Below are positions 16,644 to 28,133 of a stretch of 64,000 nucleotides of DNA, piece by piece (position 1 is the first letter of the stretch; every line of letters starts with the position of its first letter). Where the stretch lies: assembly GCF_963975745.1 (NCBI RefSeq), contig NZ_CAXBIB010000001.1, forward strand, positions 294,994 to 358,993, written 5' to 3'. Position numbers and translations under genes: made by a program. The notes under the pieces were generated by a model. That model was given only the letters and a program-made list of their open reading frames with translations. It made no database searches and was not told the DNA's origin. The stretch comes from Parvibaculum sp963975745. GTDB taxonomy: Bacteria; Pseudomonadota; Alphaproteobacteria; Parvibaculales; Parvibaculaceae.

Positions 16644-16790
16644 GCCGGAGGGCGGAATCTGCGCCGCCTCTCGAAAAGGTGGGCGGAACTTAAGGGGCGC
16701 GGCGCGGGGGGTCAACCTTGGGGTTGGGGATGGCGTAAGGCATTGCGAGGTGTGGGGTTTTGGCGCTGCGCGCCCTCTGTCGCACCCGCC

Positions 16791-17930
16791 TCACACCGCC
16801 TCGATGTCGCCGGCTGCCTGCCGCGCCTTGAAGTCGGCGCGGAAGGCCTCGAAGTGGGCTTCGGCGATGGCGGCGCGCATGCCGGCCATCAGCGTCTGGT
16901 AGTAGTGGAGGTTGATCCAGCTGACCAGCATGGAACCCAGCATCTCGCCCGACTTGATCAGATGGTGGAGATAGGCGCGGGAATAGTCGCGCGCGGCGGG
17001 GCATGTGCTGCCGGCGTCGAGCGGCCGCGGATCGGCGGCATGGCGGGCGTTCTTGAGGTTGACCTTGCCGCGGCCTGTGAAGGCGAGGCCATGGCGGCCG
17101 TTGCGGGTCGGCATGACGCAGTCGAACATGTCGATGCCGCGCGCGACCGCCTCCACCAGATCGTCGGGCGTGCCGACGCCCATCAGATAACGGGGCTTGT
17201 CGGCGGGCAGTTCCGGCGCGGTGAAATCGAGGACGCGCAGCATTTCGGCCTGGCCCTCGCCGACCGCAAGCCCGCCGACCGCATAGCCGTCGAAGCCGAT
17301 TTCCTGAAGCCCGGCCGCGGAGGCCTTGCGCAAGGGCTCGTAGGTGCTGCCCTGGACGATGCCGAACAGCGCCATGCCTTCGCTGCGATGGGGTTGCGCG
17401 TCGAAGGCCGCTTTCGAACGCGCGGCCCAGCGCAGCGACAGTTCCATCGACTTTCCGGCTTCGGCTTCCGTCGCCGGAAAGGGCGTGCATTCGTCGAGCT
17501 GCATCTGGATATCGGAACCGAGCAGGCACTGGATTTCGATCGAGCGCTCGGGCGAGAGCATATGGCGCGAACCGTCCAGGTGCGACTGGAAGGCGACGCC
17601 CTCCTCGCTCATCTTCCTGAGCTTCGAGAGCGACATGACCTGGAAGCCGCCCGAGTCCGTCAGGATCGGATGCGGCCAGTTCATGAATTTGTGCAGGCCG
17701 CCCAGCGCCGCGACCTGCTCGGCGCCGGGGCGCAGCATCAGGTGGTAGGTGTTGCCGAGCACGATGTCGGCGCCGGTCTGGCGCACCTGCTCGGGATACA
17801 TCGCCTTGACGGTGGCGGCCGTGCCGACCGGCATGAAGGCCGGGGTGCGGATTTCCCCGCGCGGCGTCGACATGACGCCGGTGCGGGCCTGGCCGTCGGT
17901 GGCCGCCAGCGTGAAGGCGAAGGCGCTCAT
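16791..17930 (-). CDS. tgt: tRNA-guanine transglycosylase (Tgt), zinc-site variant
   Basis: 379 residues, the family length. It exchanges guanine 34 of GUN-anticodon tRNAs for preQ1, the step before QueA. The catalytic Asp of DSGGFQ is D92, and FDCVMPTRNGRHG carries the second Asp. The C-terminal zinc site is degenerate: E. coli C302, C304, C307 and H333 correspond here to S308, C310, A313 and I339, so only one ligand remains. The ATG at 17930 overlaps the queA stop (ATGA), so the pair is one operon. The rest of the fold is intact, so I keep the Tgt name. Confidence 0.92.
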   Translation of the reverse strand: MSAFAFTLAATDGQARTGVMSTPRGEIRTPAFMPVGTAATVKAMYPEQVRQTGADIVLGNTYHLMLRPGAEQVAALGGLHKFMNWPHPILTDSGGFQVMSLSKLRKMSEEGVAFQSHLDGSRHMLSPERSIEIQCLLGSDIQMQLDECTPFPATEAEAGKSMELSLRWAARSKAAFDAQPHRSEGMALFGIVQGSTYEPLRKASAAGLQEIGFDGYAVGGLAVGEGQAEMLRVLDFTAPELPADKPRYLMGVGTPDDLVEAVARGIDMFDCVMPTRNGRHGLAFTGRGKVNLKNARHAADPRPLDAGSTCPAARDYSRAYLHHLIKSGEMLGSMLVSWINLHYYQTLMAGMRAAIAEAHFEAFRADFKARQAAGDIEAV

Positions 17931-18982
17931 GGCGATGCCTTGTGGATCAGGCAGGCGTCGCCATAGGAGTAGAATCGATATCGCGCGGCAACCGCATGGG
18001 CATAGGCGCGCTTCATCTCCCCGGTCGAGCGCAGCGCCGAGACCAGCATGAAAAGCGTCGAGCGTGGGAGATGGAAATTGGTCATCAGCAGGTCCACGGC
18101 GCGGAAGCGGTAGCCCGGCGTTATAAAGATGTCGGTCTCGCCGCGAAAGGGCTGGATGCGGCCCTCGGCATCGGCGGCGCTTTCGAGGAGACGCAGCGAG
18201 GTGGTGCCGACCGCGACGATGCGGCCGCCTTCGGCGCGGGCGTCGTTGATCGCTTCGGCCTCGTCCGGCGATATCTCGCCCCATTCGGCATGCATCCTGT
18301 GGGCTTCGGTGTCCTCGGCCGTGACCGGCAGGAAGGTGCCGGCGCCGACATGCAGTGTCAGGCGGACGCAATGGACGCCGCGCGCCGCGATGGCGGCCAT
18401 CAGGTCTGGCGTGAAATGGAGACCGGCCGTCGGTGCGGCAACGGCGCCGGGCTCGGCGGCATGGAGCGTCTGGTAGTCGGCGAGGTCTTCGGCGTCCGTC
18501 GCGCGCTTGCGGGCGATGTAAGGCGGCAGCGGCATTTCGCCGGCTTGCGCGATGGCCGCATCGAGCGCCGGGCCGGCATGAGAAAAGCGCAGGCGCGCCT
18601 CGCCGCCCTCGCCTTTTTCCTCGACGGTGGCGGAAAGCCCGCCGGCAAATTCGATCGTCTCGCCAAGGTTGAGCTTCTTGGCCGGGCGCAGAAAGGCGCG
18701 CCATGCCGCAGGCCCGGCGCGCAGATGCAGCATCACCTCGATGCGGGCCGCGGCCGCGCCGCGCCGCCGCGTGCCGAAAAGGCGGGCCGGAATGACCTTC
18801 GTGTCGTTGAAGACGAGAATGTCGCCCGCACGCAGATGCGCGGGCAGATCGCGGACCGTCTCGTCGGCCAGCGCGTTTTCCCCGGGGCCAATCACCAGCA
18901 TCCGCGCCGCATCGCGCGGACGGGCCGGCCGGAGCGCGATCAGCGCTTCCGGCAGCTCGAAATCGAAATCGGAAACGCGCAT
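17927..18982 (-). CDS. queA: S-adenosylmethionine:tRNA ribosyltransferase-isomerase
   Basis: 351 residues, the typical QueA length. The enzyme moves the ribosyl part of SAM onto preQ1-tRNA to give epoxyqueuosine. Conserved segments include DFDFELPEALIA at the start, FNDTKVIPARLFG, PTAGLHFT and NFHLPRSTLFMLV, in the right order. It precedes tgt with a 4-base overlap, the usual queuosine arrangement. The 248-nt region upstream holds palindromic repeats and no gene. Confidence 0.96.
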   Translation of the reverse strand: MRVSDFDFELPEALIALRPARPRDAARMLVIGPGENALADETVRDLPAHLRAGDILVFNDTKVIPARLFGTRRRGAAAARIEVMLHLRAGPAAWRAFLRPAKKLNLGETIEFAGGLSATVEEKGEGGEARLRFSHAGPALDAAIAQAGEMPLPPYIARKRATDAEDLADYQTLHAAEPGAVAAPTAGLHFTPDLMAAIAARGVHCVRLTLHVGAGTFLPVTAEDTEAHRMHAEWGEISPDEAEAINDARAEGGRIVAVGTTSLRLLESAADAEGRIQPFRGETDIFITPGYRFRAVDLLMTNFHLPRSTLFMLVSALRSTGEMKRAYAHAVAARYRFYSYGDACLIHKASP

Positions 18983-19004
18983 GGGGTTCGATCAATCCGA
19001 TGTA

Positions 19005-19072
19005 TCCCACCCGCCCCTGGGGGGCGGGTCGAAAAATTCGAGAGCGTAGCGACGAATTTTTCGGGGCGGGGG
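19005..19072. repeat. Dispersed palindromic intergenic repeat, copy 2
   Basis: TCCCACCCGCCCCT (19005-19018) leads into GAAAAATTCG (19031-19040), a 12-nt centre, then CGAATTTTTC (19053-19062) and GGGGCGGGG. This is the same arm order as the copy at 13946-14015. It lies upstream of queA. Confidence 0.65.
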
Positions 19073-19144
19073 CTCGGTCTCGCCACGGTGAACTCGCTAT
19101 CGTTTAAACAGGCGACGAAGTCAGCGACCCCGCCCCAAACCGAA

Positions 19145-19201
19145 CGGCTTTGGCAATAAATCGCCAAAGCCGCTCCGTTTGACCCTCCCCCAAGGGGAGG
19201 G
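19145..19201. repeat. Two adjacent palindromes, part of the dispersed repeat family
   Basis: A 10-bp stem CGGCTTTGGC / GCCAAAGCCG (19145-19154 and 19163-19172) with an 8-nt loop is followed by CCCTCCCC-caa-GGGGAGGG (19183-19201). The second palindrome matches the outer arm of the 13946 and 63927 copies. On the minus strand it lies between ppiB (ending 19231) and queA, and could also stop or stabilise the ppiB transcript. Confidence 0.6.
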
Positions 19202-19230
19202 TGGAAGAAAGTGCGTTGCGCCGGCGCCGA

Positions 19231-19704
19231 TTACGCCGCATCCGCCGCGACGCGCATCGAGACGATGCGGTCGGGATCGCGCACCGGCTCGCCGCGCTTG
19301 ATCTTGTCGACGGCATCCATGCCCGAAATCACCTGGCCCCAGACCGTGTATTGCCCGTCGAGGAACGAAGTGTCGCCGAAGCAGATGAAGAACTGGCAAT
19401 CGGCACTGTTGGGGTCCTGCGTGCGGGCCATCGAACAGGTGCCGCGGACATGAGGTTCCTTCGAGAATTCGGCCGGCAGCTTCTTGCCCGAACCGCCCGA
19501 ACCGGTGCCGGTCGGGTCGCCGCCCTGCGCCATGAAACCGTCGATGACGCGGTGAAAGGCGATGCCGTCATAGAAGCCTTCGCGCGCCAGTTCCTTGATA
19601 CGGGCGACATGTTTCGGCGCCAGATCGGGCCGGAGTTCGATCACGACTTTCCCGTGCGGGATTTCCATGATCAGCGTGTTTTCGGGATCCTTGATGTCGG
19701 TCAT
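19231..19704 (-). CDS. ppiB: Cytoplasmic cyclophilin-type peptidyl-prolyl isomerase
   Basis: 157 residues with no signal peptide, so cytoplasmic. The active-site segment FHRVIDGFMAQGGDPTGTG holds the catalytic Arg and the Gln/Gly loop of cyclophilins; SQFFI-type and FLDGQYTVWG segments follow. It catalyses cis-trans isomerisation of Xaa-Pro bonds. It begins 7 nt after the stop of a second, exported cyclophilin gene, and the two clearly descend from a tandem duplication. Confidence 0.93.
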   Translation of the reverse strand: MTDIKDPENTLIMEIPHGKVVIELRPDLAPKHVARIKELAREGFYDGIAFHRVIDGFMAQGGDPTGTGSGGSGKKLPAEFSKEPHVRGTCSMARTQDPNSADCQFFICFGDTSFLDGQYTVWGQVISGMDAVDKIKRGEPVRDPDRIVSMRVAADAA

Positions 19705-19711
19705 GAGGGTC

Positions 19712-20254
19712 TCAATCTTCCTTTGCGTCGGCGGCGACCTGCATCTTCACGATCCGGTCGGGATCGGAAGGCGGCTCGCCGCGCTTGATGTTGTCGACAT
19801 ACTCCATGCCCTCGACGACGCGGCCGAACAGCGTGTACTGGCCGTCGAGAAACGAGGCGTCGTCGAAGACGATGAAGAACTGGCTGTTGGCGCTGTTGGG
19901 GCTCTGCGAGCGAGCCATGCCCAGTGCGCCGCGGGTGAAGCTCTCGTTGCGCGTGAATTCGGCGCGCAGATCGTCGAGAAAGGAGCCGCCCATGCCGGTG
20001 CCGGTCGGATCGCCGGTCTGGGCCATGAAGCCCTCGATGACGCGGTGAAAGACGATGCCGTCGTAGAAGCCTTCGCGCGTCAGCGTCTTGATGCGCTCGA
20101 CATGACGCGGCGCGATTTCGGGCAGCAGTTCGATGACGACACGGCCGTCCTTGAGGTCGAGCCAGATCGTGTTCTCGGGGTCGAGCGCCAGCGCCCGTCC
20201 CGAAAGCCCGGCCAGGGCGAAAAGCGCGATCAGCGCCGTCGTCAGTCTACGCAT
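19712..20254 (-). CDS. Exported cyclophilin-type peptidyl-prolyl isomerase
   Basis: 180 residues. An N-terminal signal peptide of about 23 residues (MRRL, then a hydrophobic run ending ALA) indicates a periplasmic enzyme. The mature part has FHRVIEGFMAQTGDPTGTG and FLDGQYTLFG, so the catalytic Arg is kept. It is the upstream partner of ppiB, seven bases away. The pair gives one cytoplasmic and one periplasmic proline isomerase from one transcript. coaD ends 26 nt upstream on the same strand, so it may belong to the same unit. Confidence 0.92.
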   Translation of the reverse strand: MRRLTTALIALFALAGLSGRALALDPENTIWLDLKDGRVVIELLPEIAPRHVERIKTLTREGFYDGIVFHRVIEGFMAQTGDPTGTGMGGSFLDDLRAEFTRNESFTRGALGMARSQSPNSANSQFFIVFDDASFLDGQYTLFGRVVEGMEYVDNIKRGEPPSDPDRIVKMQVAADAKED

Positions 20255-20280
20255 GTGGGAACTCCCGTTTCATTTGGCGG

Positions 20281-20784
20281 TTATTTCCTTTCGGCAATCC
20301 GCGCCAGCACCTTCTCGGCGACGCGCTTCGGCACGAAGGGCAGAATGTCGCCGCCCATGCCGGCAATCTGGCGCACCAGCGTCGAGGAGATGAACTGGGT
20401 CTCGGGCGAGGCGGCCAGAAACACCGTTTCGACGCGCGGGTTCATCACCCGGTTCATGCCGACCATCTGGGTCTCGTATTCGAAATCGACGGCGCCCCGC
20501 AAGCCGCGGATGATGACGCCGGCGCCCGCCTCGTCGGCGGCATTGACGACCAGGCCCGAAAAGGAGGCCGTGCTGACCTTGCCGCCCGCCGCCTTTGCCA
20601 GCGGCGCGGCCTCGGTCTCGATTAGCGCGAAGCGTTCCTCGAGCGTCAGCAGCGGCGTCTTGGTTGCATTGACGCCGATCGCCACCACCAGGTGATCGAC
20701 CAGCGTCAGCGCGCGGCGGATCACGTCGAGATGGCCGTTGGTCATCGGGTCGAAAGTGCCGGGATAGAGTCCGATCCGCGCCAT
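20281..20784 (-). CDS. coaD: Phosphopantetheine adenylyltransferase
   Basis: 167 residues, the standard CoaD length. The nucleotidyltransferase motif GTFDPMTNGHLD lies at 9-20, with the T/HxGH site binding ATP, and IIRGLRGAVDFEYE and the SSTLVR end are also present. It converts 4'-phosphopantetheine to dephospho-CoA, the penultimate step of CoA synthesis. gyrA ends 4 nt upstream on the same strand, an arrangement seen in alphaproteobacteria. Confidence 0.96.
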   Translation of the reverse strand: MARIGLYPGTFDPMTNGHLDVIRRALTLVDHLVVAIGVNATKTPLLTLEERFALIETEAAPLAKAAGGKVSTASFSGLVVNAADEAGAGVIIRGLRGAVDFEYETQMVGMNRVMNPRVETVFLAASPETQFISSTLVRQIAGMGGDILPFVPKRVAEKVLARIAERK

Positions 20785-20787
20785 GCC

Positions 20788-23637
<2,850 letters not shown>

Positions 23638-23979
23638 GTGTTTTTCTGACGTTGGGAGCGTAGCCGCCGGGGCCGAATTCGCCGGCCGCGGACACGCTCG
23701 AAAGGAACAAAAACGAGGGCCGACGACACGCGCCGAATCCCTCTGACTTACTGGTTTGCAGAGTACCAGACGCGCCCTGTCACGGCAACTTCAAAGACGC
23801 GAAACGACATCCTGTAACACGCTGAAATAAAAGAGAAAAAAGCCGTTTCTCAAATGCGGTCCAGGGTGCTCGCCTGCCACCCGGCAAAAGCCTGTCGACA
23901 CGCTTGCGCGGCAACATGTCCTGCTGACGAAATGCCCCCCTTTTGCGTCATCGTGTAGTGTCGAGCGAAGCATTCAGGA
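23638..23979. other. 342-nt divergent intergenic region between gyrA and the P-type ATPase
   Basis: No gene-sized frame with coding character. It is somewhat A/T-richer around 23800-23860 and must hold the gyrA promoter (minus) and probably that of the ATPase (plus). A lone CTGTCAC at about 23776 has no 11-nt partner. I see no clear operator or hairpin. Confidence 0.5.
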
Positions 23980-26796
23980 ATGCCCGAAGACGACCCGCAA
24001 CCGATCACGAGGCGCCCCGCTCCCATGTCCGGTCCACGCTCATCAGCATCAAATGCCACCTTCACCGGCACATCATCCGAGGCGGCCAGTCGCCCGGACT
24101 GGGCCGCCCTGACGATCGACGAGGTTGCGGCGGAACTGGCGAGCTCTGCGGACGGGCTGAGCGCCGCCGAGGCCGCCGAGCGTCTCGAACGCTTCGGTCC
24201 CAACCGTCTCGCTACCGCTGCCCGACGCAGCGCACTGAAGCGACTAGCGGGTCAGTTCAATAATCTGCTGATCTATGTGCTGCTCGCCGCGGCAGGCCTT
24301 GCCCTGCTGATCGGCCACAGCATCGATGCGCTGGTGATCTTTGTCGTTGTGATCGTCAACGCCGGCATCGGTTTCTTTCAGGAGGGCAAGGCCGAAGATG
24401 CACTCGAAGCCATTCGCGGGCTGATCGACCCCGAGGCAACAGTGCGGCGAGACGGCCAGCGCACAATCGTCAAGGCCGGCGAGGTCGTGCCTGGCGATCT
24501 GGTGCTGATCGAGGCTGGCGACCGCGTGCCGGCAGATTTGCGATTGTTGCGGGCCAAGAATCTGAAACTCGACGAGGCGGCACTGACCGGCGAATCCGTA
24601 CCGGTTGAGAAATCGTCCGATCCGGCACCGGCCGATGTCGAGCTCGGTGACCGCACGTCAATGGTCTTTTCGGGCACGTTCGTCGCTTCGGGTCAGGGCA
24701 CAGGCCTTGCGGTTGCAACCGCGACCCAGACCGAACTTGGCCGCATCAGCGGTATGCTGGCCGATGTCGTCGAATTGAAGACGCCACTCGTCCGGCAGAT
24801 GGACCGCTTTGCGCGTCACATTACCTTTGCGCTGATGGGCGTGGCCGTCATCGTTTTCGCGATTGCGCTGCAGCGTCCGGACTTCGCGCTCGCCGACGCT
24901 TTCATGGCCGTTGTCGGCCTTTTCGTTGCCGGAATCCCCGAAGGATTGCCGGCGATCATGACAATAACGCTGGCAATCGGCGTGCAGCGTATGGCCGGGC
25001 GCAAGGCGATCATCCGCCGTTTGCCGGCCGTCGAAACCCTCGGCGCTGTCTCCGTTATCTGTTCCGACAAGACCGGCACGCTGACGCGCAACGAAATGAC
25101 GGCGCGTTCCGTCATCATCGCCGACGGTCTGATCGAGGTCTCGGGCACCGGCTATGTACCGGAAGGCGCATTGACCCGTGACGGGAACGACGCCGAAACG
25201 GCGACTCTTCCTGCGCTTGCGGCCATTCTCGAAACGGCAGCGCTCTGCAACGATGCCGAGGTGCACAAAGAGAATGGTAATTGGAAGGCCGCTGGCGATC
25301 CCATGGAAGCAGCATTGCTGGTACTGGCGATGAAAGCCGGGATCGATCCTGCCGAACGGCGCCGCCTGCGCACCCGTCTCGACGAAATTCCCTTCGATTC
25401 CGCCCACAAGTTCATGGCGACCCTGCACGAAGCCGAAGACGGTGTGGAAAGCGAACGGGCAATCCTGGTCAAGGGTGCACCAGAGCGCCTGATCGAAATG
25501 GCAGATGCGGTCCTGACGGCAGACGGCAAAGCGCCGATCGACCGTGACCAGTGGCATCAGCGTGTCGACGAACTGGCGGCGCGTGGCGAACGCGTTCTCG
25601 GCTTCGCATTGAAACCCGTCGCCGCCGAGCATGGCACTGTCGAGACCGGTCATGTCAACGAGGGTCTTATACTGATCGGCCTGGTAGGTTTCATCGATCC
25701 GCCACGCGAGGAAGCGATCGAAGCGGTCAAGGCCTGCAAGCAGGCCGGCATCCGCGTCGTGATGATTACCGGCGATCATGCCTTGACGGCCAAGGCTATC
25801 GCCCGCGCGCTTGGACTGGCGGACGATCCACACGTGCTGACCGGCCGCGACCTCGAGGAAATGGACGACCTGGCCCTGAAAAAGGCGGCACTAGAGACGC
25901 AGGTCTTTGCGCGCACCACCCCCGAGCACAAGCTGCGGCTGGTGGAAGCCCTGCAAGCCGATGGGCTGACGGTCGCCATGACCGGCGATGGCGTCAACGA
26001 CGCGCCGGCTCTCAAGCGCGCAGATGTCGGCGTCGCGATGGGCCAGAAAGGCACCGAGGCCGCAAAGGAAGCGAGCGAAATGGTGCTCGCCGACGACAAT
26101 TTTGCCTCGATCGTCGCGGCCGTGCGCGAAGGCCGGACGGTCTATGACAATCTCAAGAAGACCATCCTCTTCCTGCTGCCGATCAATGGGGGCGAATCGA
26201 TGACAATCGTCTTTGCGATCCTGGCCGGCCTGGAAATGCCTATCACACCGGTACAGATTCTCTGGGTCAACATGGTGAGTTCGGTGGCACTTGCCATGGT
26301 GCTGGCCTTCGAGCCGACCGAGCCGGGCACGATGCGGCAGAAACCGCGGCCCGCCGACGAGCCGATCCTGCGTGGCGACGTCATCTGGCGGATCGTTTTC
26401 ATCTCGACCCTTTTCCTGTTCGGTGCCTTTGGCATGTTCGCCTGGGCGATCGACCGCGGTCTGTCCAACGAAGTCGCCCGGACCATGGTCGTCAACACGA
26501 TTGTCGTGATGGAAATCTTCTACCTGTTCAGTGTGCGCTATGTGCATGGCGGTTCGCTGACGCTGCAAGGCATTTTCGGAACGCCAGCTGTTCTCGCCGG
26601 CATCGCCGCTGTCATCGTGCTGCAGCTCACCTTCACCTATGCGCCATTCATGGTGCTGCCATTCGACACGGCGCCGGTCGCTTTCACCGACGGTCTTGCG
26701 ATTGTCGCCGTCGGCGTCGTACTTTTTGCAATCCTCGAAATCGAGAAGATGATCCGATTGGGCTGGCGGCATCGCCGGCGCGCGCACGCCACTTGA
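23980..26796 (+). CDS. PEGL-type (P2-like) cation-transporting P-type ATPase
   Basis: 938 residues with the full P-type set: LTGES in the actuator domain, phosphorylated D363 in DKTGTLT, KGAPE in the nucleotide domain, TGDGVNDAP in the hinge, and GIPEGLPA in helix M4 as in Ca2+ pumps. In M6 the Ca2+-site motif N-x-x-T-D reads NMVSS, so the acidic ligand of SERCA is absent. Ca2+ transport is therefore not assured and the ion is unassigned. The ATG at 23980 has a weak ribosome site; an ATG at 24025 is the alternative. Membrane-bound, about ten helices. Confidence 0.85.
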   Translation: MPEDDPQPITRRPAPMSGPRSSASNATFTGTSSEAASRPDWAALTIDEVAAELASSADGLSAAEAAERLERFGPNRLATAARRSALKRLAGQFNNLLIYVLLAAAGLALLIGHSIDALVIFVVVIVNAGIGFFQEGKAEDALEAIRGLIDPEATVRRDGQRTIVKAGEVVPGDLVLIEAGDRVPADLRLLRAKNLKLDEAALTGESVPVEKSSDPAPADVELGDRTSMVFSGTFVASGQGTGLAVATATQTELGRISGMLADVVELKTPLVRQMDRFARHITFALMGVAVIVFAIALQRPDFALADAFMAVVGLFVAGIPEGLPAIMTITLAIGVQRMAGRKAIIRRLPAVETLGAVSVICSDKTGTLTRNEMTARSVIIADGLIEVSGTGYVPEGALTRDGNDAETATLPALAAILETAALCNDAEVHKENGNWKAAGDPMEAALLVLAMKAGIDPAERRRLRTRLDEIPFDSAHKFMATLHEAEDGVESERAILVKGAPERLIEMADAVLTADGKAPIDRDQWHQRVDELAARGERVLGFALKPVAAEHGTVETGHVNEGLILIGLVGFIDPPREEAIEAVKACKQAGIRVVMITGDHALTAKAIARALGLADDPHVLTGRDLEEMDDLALKKAALETQVFARTTPEHKLRLVEALQADGLTVAMTGDGVNDAPALKRADVGVAMGQKGTEAAKEASEMVLADDNFASIVAAVREGRTVYDNLKKTILFLLPINGGESMTIVFAILAGLEMPITPVQILWVNMVSSVALAMVLAFEPTEPGTMRQKPRPADEPILRGDVIWRIVFISTLFLFGAFGMFAWAIDRGLSNEVARTMVVNTIVVMEIFYLFSVRYVHGGSLTLQGIFGTPAVLAGIAAVIVLQLTFTYAPFMVLPFDTAPVAFTDGLAIVAVGVVLFAILEIEKMIRLGWRHRRRAHAT

Positions 26797-26814
26797 GATG
26801 CTGTGGCCGGACCG

Positions 26815-27288
26815 TTACCAGAGAAGCGGCTTCTCAATCATCAGATAGAGAATGACCAGGACGCCGAAAAATGCCGGCCAGCCCATCCAGAACCACAGAC
26901 GCATATACTGCCGGTAACGCGGGGGAAGCACCGTACCGGAATCGCGCGCGGCGACGGCCATCTTGCGCATTTCGTTCTGCATCCAGACGACCGGCAGCCA
27001 CAACAGGCCGATCATCACAAAGAGCGCGAGGCTGACCACGATCCAGCTTTCATCGAGCGTATGGCCGGACAACATGACCATCGCAAGACCGGTGACCGGT
27101 TGAACCACGACGGCGGTTGCCGTGAAGACGAAATCGGCGATGACGACGATGCGTGCTGTGCCGGCGATCAGCGCGACATCGCCGCTGCGGTCGGCCATAT
27201 ACATGAAGAAGGCAATCCCGAGCCCGGTTCCGAAAAGAACCATTGCGCCGAGAATGTGCAGATATTCGAGGACATGGAACAGATCCAT
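26815..27288 (-). CDS. DUF2269-family membrane protein
   Basis: 157 residues with four hydrophobic helices and the DUF2269 pattern: YLHILGAMVLFGTGLG at the start, FVFTATAVVVQPVTG in helix 2, and a C-terminal WMGWPAFFGVLVILYLM. The family is found in many proteobacteria as an inner-membrane protein without known function. It is convergent with the ATPase gene (18 nt) and 16 nt downstream of ssb, so it may share the ssb transcript. Confidence 0.75.
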   Translation of the reverse strand: MDLFHVLEYLHILGAMVLFGTGLGIAFFMYMADRSGDVALIAGTARIVVIADFVFTATAVVVQPVTGLAMVMLSGHTLDESWIVVSLALFVMIGLLWLPVVWMQNEMRKMAVAARDSGTVLPPRYRQYMRLWFWMGWPAFFGVLVILYLMIEKPLLW

Positions 27289-27304
27289 CGCGTCGCCTCA
27301 AGGG

Positions 27305-27781
27305 CTAGAATGGAATTTCGTCGTCGAGGTCCTGATTGAAGTTGCCGCGTCCGCCACCGCCCGACGAGGAACTGCCGCCGAAATCATCCGAGCTTCCGCC
27401 ATAGTCCCCGCCGCCCGACGAACCGCCTCCCTTGCTGTCGAGCATGGTCAGAACCGAATTGAAGCCCTGCAGCACGACTTCAGTCGAGTAGCGCTCCTGG
27501 CCCGACTGGTCGGTCCATTTGCGGGTCTGCAACGCGCCTTCAAGATAGACCTTCGAGCCCTTCTTGACATATTGCTCGATGACCTTGCAGAGACCTTCAT
27601 TGAAAACCACGACGCGGTGCCATTCGGTGCGTTCCTTGCGTTCGCCGGTATTCTTGTCGCGCCAGCTTTCGGACGTCGCGATACGCAGATTGGCAATCGG
27701 CCGCCCGTCCTGTGTGCGACGAATTTCAGGATCCGCCCCCAGATTGCCGACGAGGATCACCTTGTTGACGCTGCCTGCCAT
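27305..27781 (-). CDS. ssb: Single-stranded DNA-binding protein
   Basis: 158 residues. The OB-fold core (VNKVILVGNLGADPE near the start, then WHRVVVFNE and YLEGALQTRKW) is followed by a Gly/Ser-rich linker and the acidic DLDDEIPF tip that recruits repair and replication proteins. It binds and protects ssDNA in replication, recombination and repair. It is divergent from uvrA across 352 nt that contain a LexA box, so SOS control is likely for one or both genes. Confidence 0.97.
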   Translation of the reverse strand: MAGSVNKVILVGNLGADPEIRRTQDGRPIANLRIATSESWRDKNTGERKERTEWHRVVVFNEGLCKVIEQYVKKGSKVYLEGALQTRKWTDQSGQERYSTEVVLQGFNSVLTMLDSKGGGSSGGGDYGGSSDDFGGSSSSGGGGRGNFNQDLDDEIPF

Positions 27782-28133
27782 GTTTTTGCCCTCGCGCTGA
27801 AACTGTCCCGTTGCGCCGGACCCTAGCGGCAGAGACCGCTATGGGCCAGCGCCCGCCTCAAAAAATCTGTGGATCAAACAACGAAAGAAACCGTCTTGAG
27901 TGGGAAGTCTGAAATGACCGCTCCGGGACATCCGATAGTCCCGCCCGGAAATATGTTCTTCTTATGTTCCCACGAGATGTCAATCATGGCAAGCTGAAAT
28001 CCGGTCACAAATGATTCTTTTCCGACATGCCCACATGGCCCTTGAAGCGACGGCGGCCGCCCTACATAGATGATCCCGACCCCGTAATCTTCGGGCCGGT
28101 TGCCCGGCCGACGTTCCCCAGAGTTTCAGCGCC
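27782..28133. other. 352-nt divergent ssb/uvrA intergenic region
   Basis: Apart from the LexA box at 27955-27969 I see no coding frame or hairpin that I can support. The box is 174 nt from the ssb start and 165 nt from the uvrA start, so either promoter could overlap it. Confidence 0.5.
27955..27969. promoter_or_regulatory. LexA (SOS) box between ssb and uvrA
   Basis: GTTC (27955-27958), seven bases, GTTC (27966-27969). GTTC-N7-GTTC is the established LexA operator of alphaproteobacteria, and uvrA and ssb are common SOS genes. Confidence 0.8.

Noticed and set aside
23770..23830. CTGTCAC and CTGTAAC near the gyrA start as PhoB or other operator
   Set aside because: Spacing is not 11 nt and the second unit differs.
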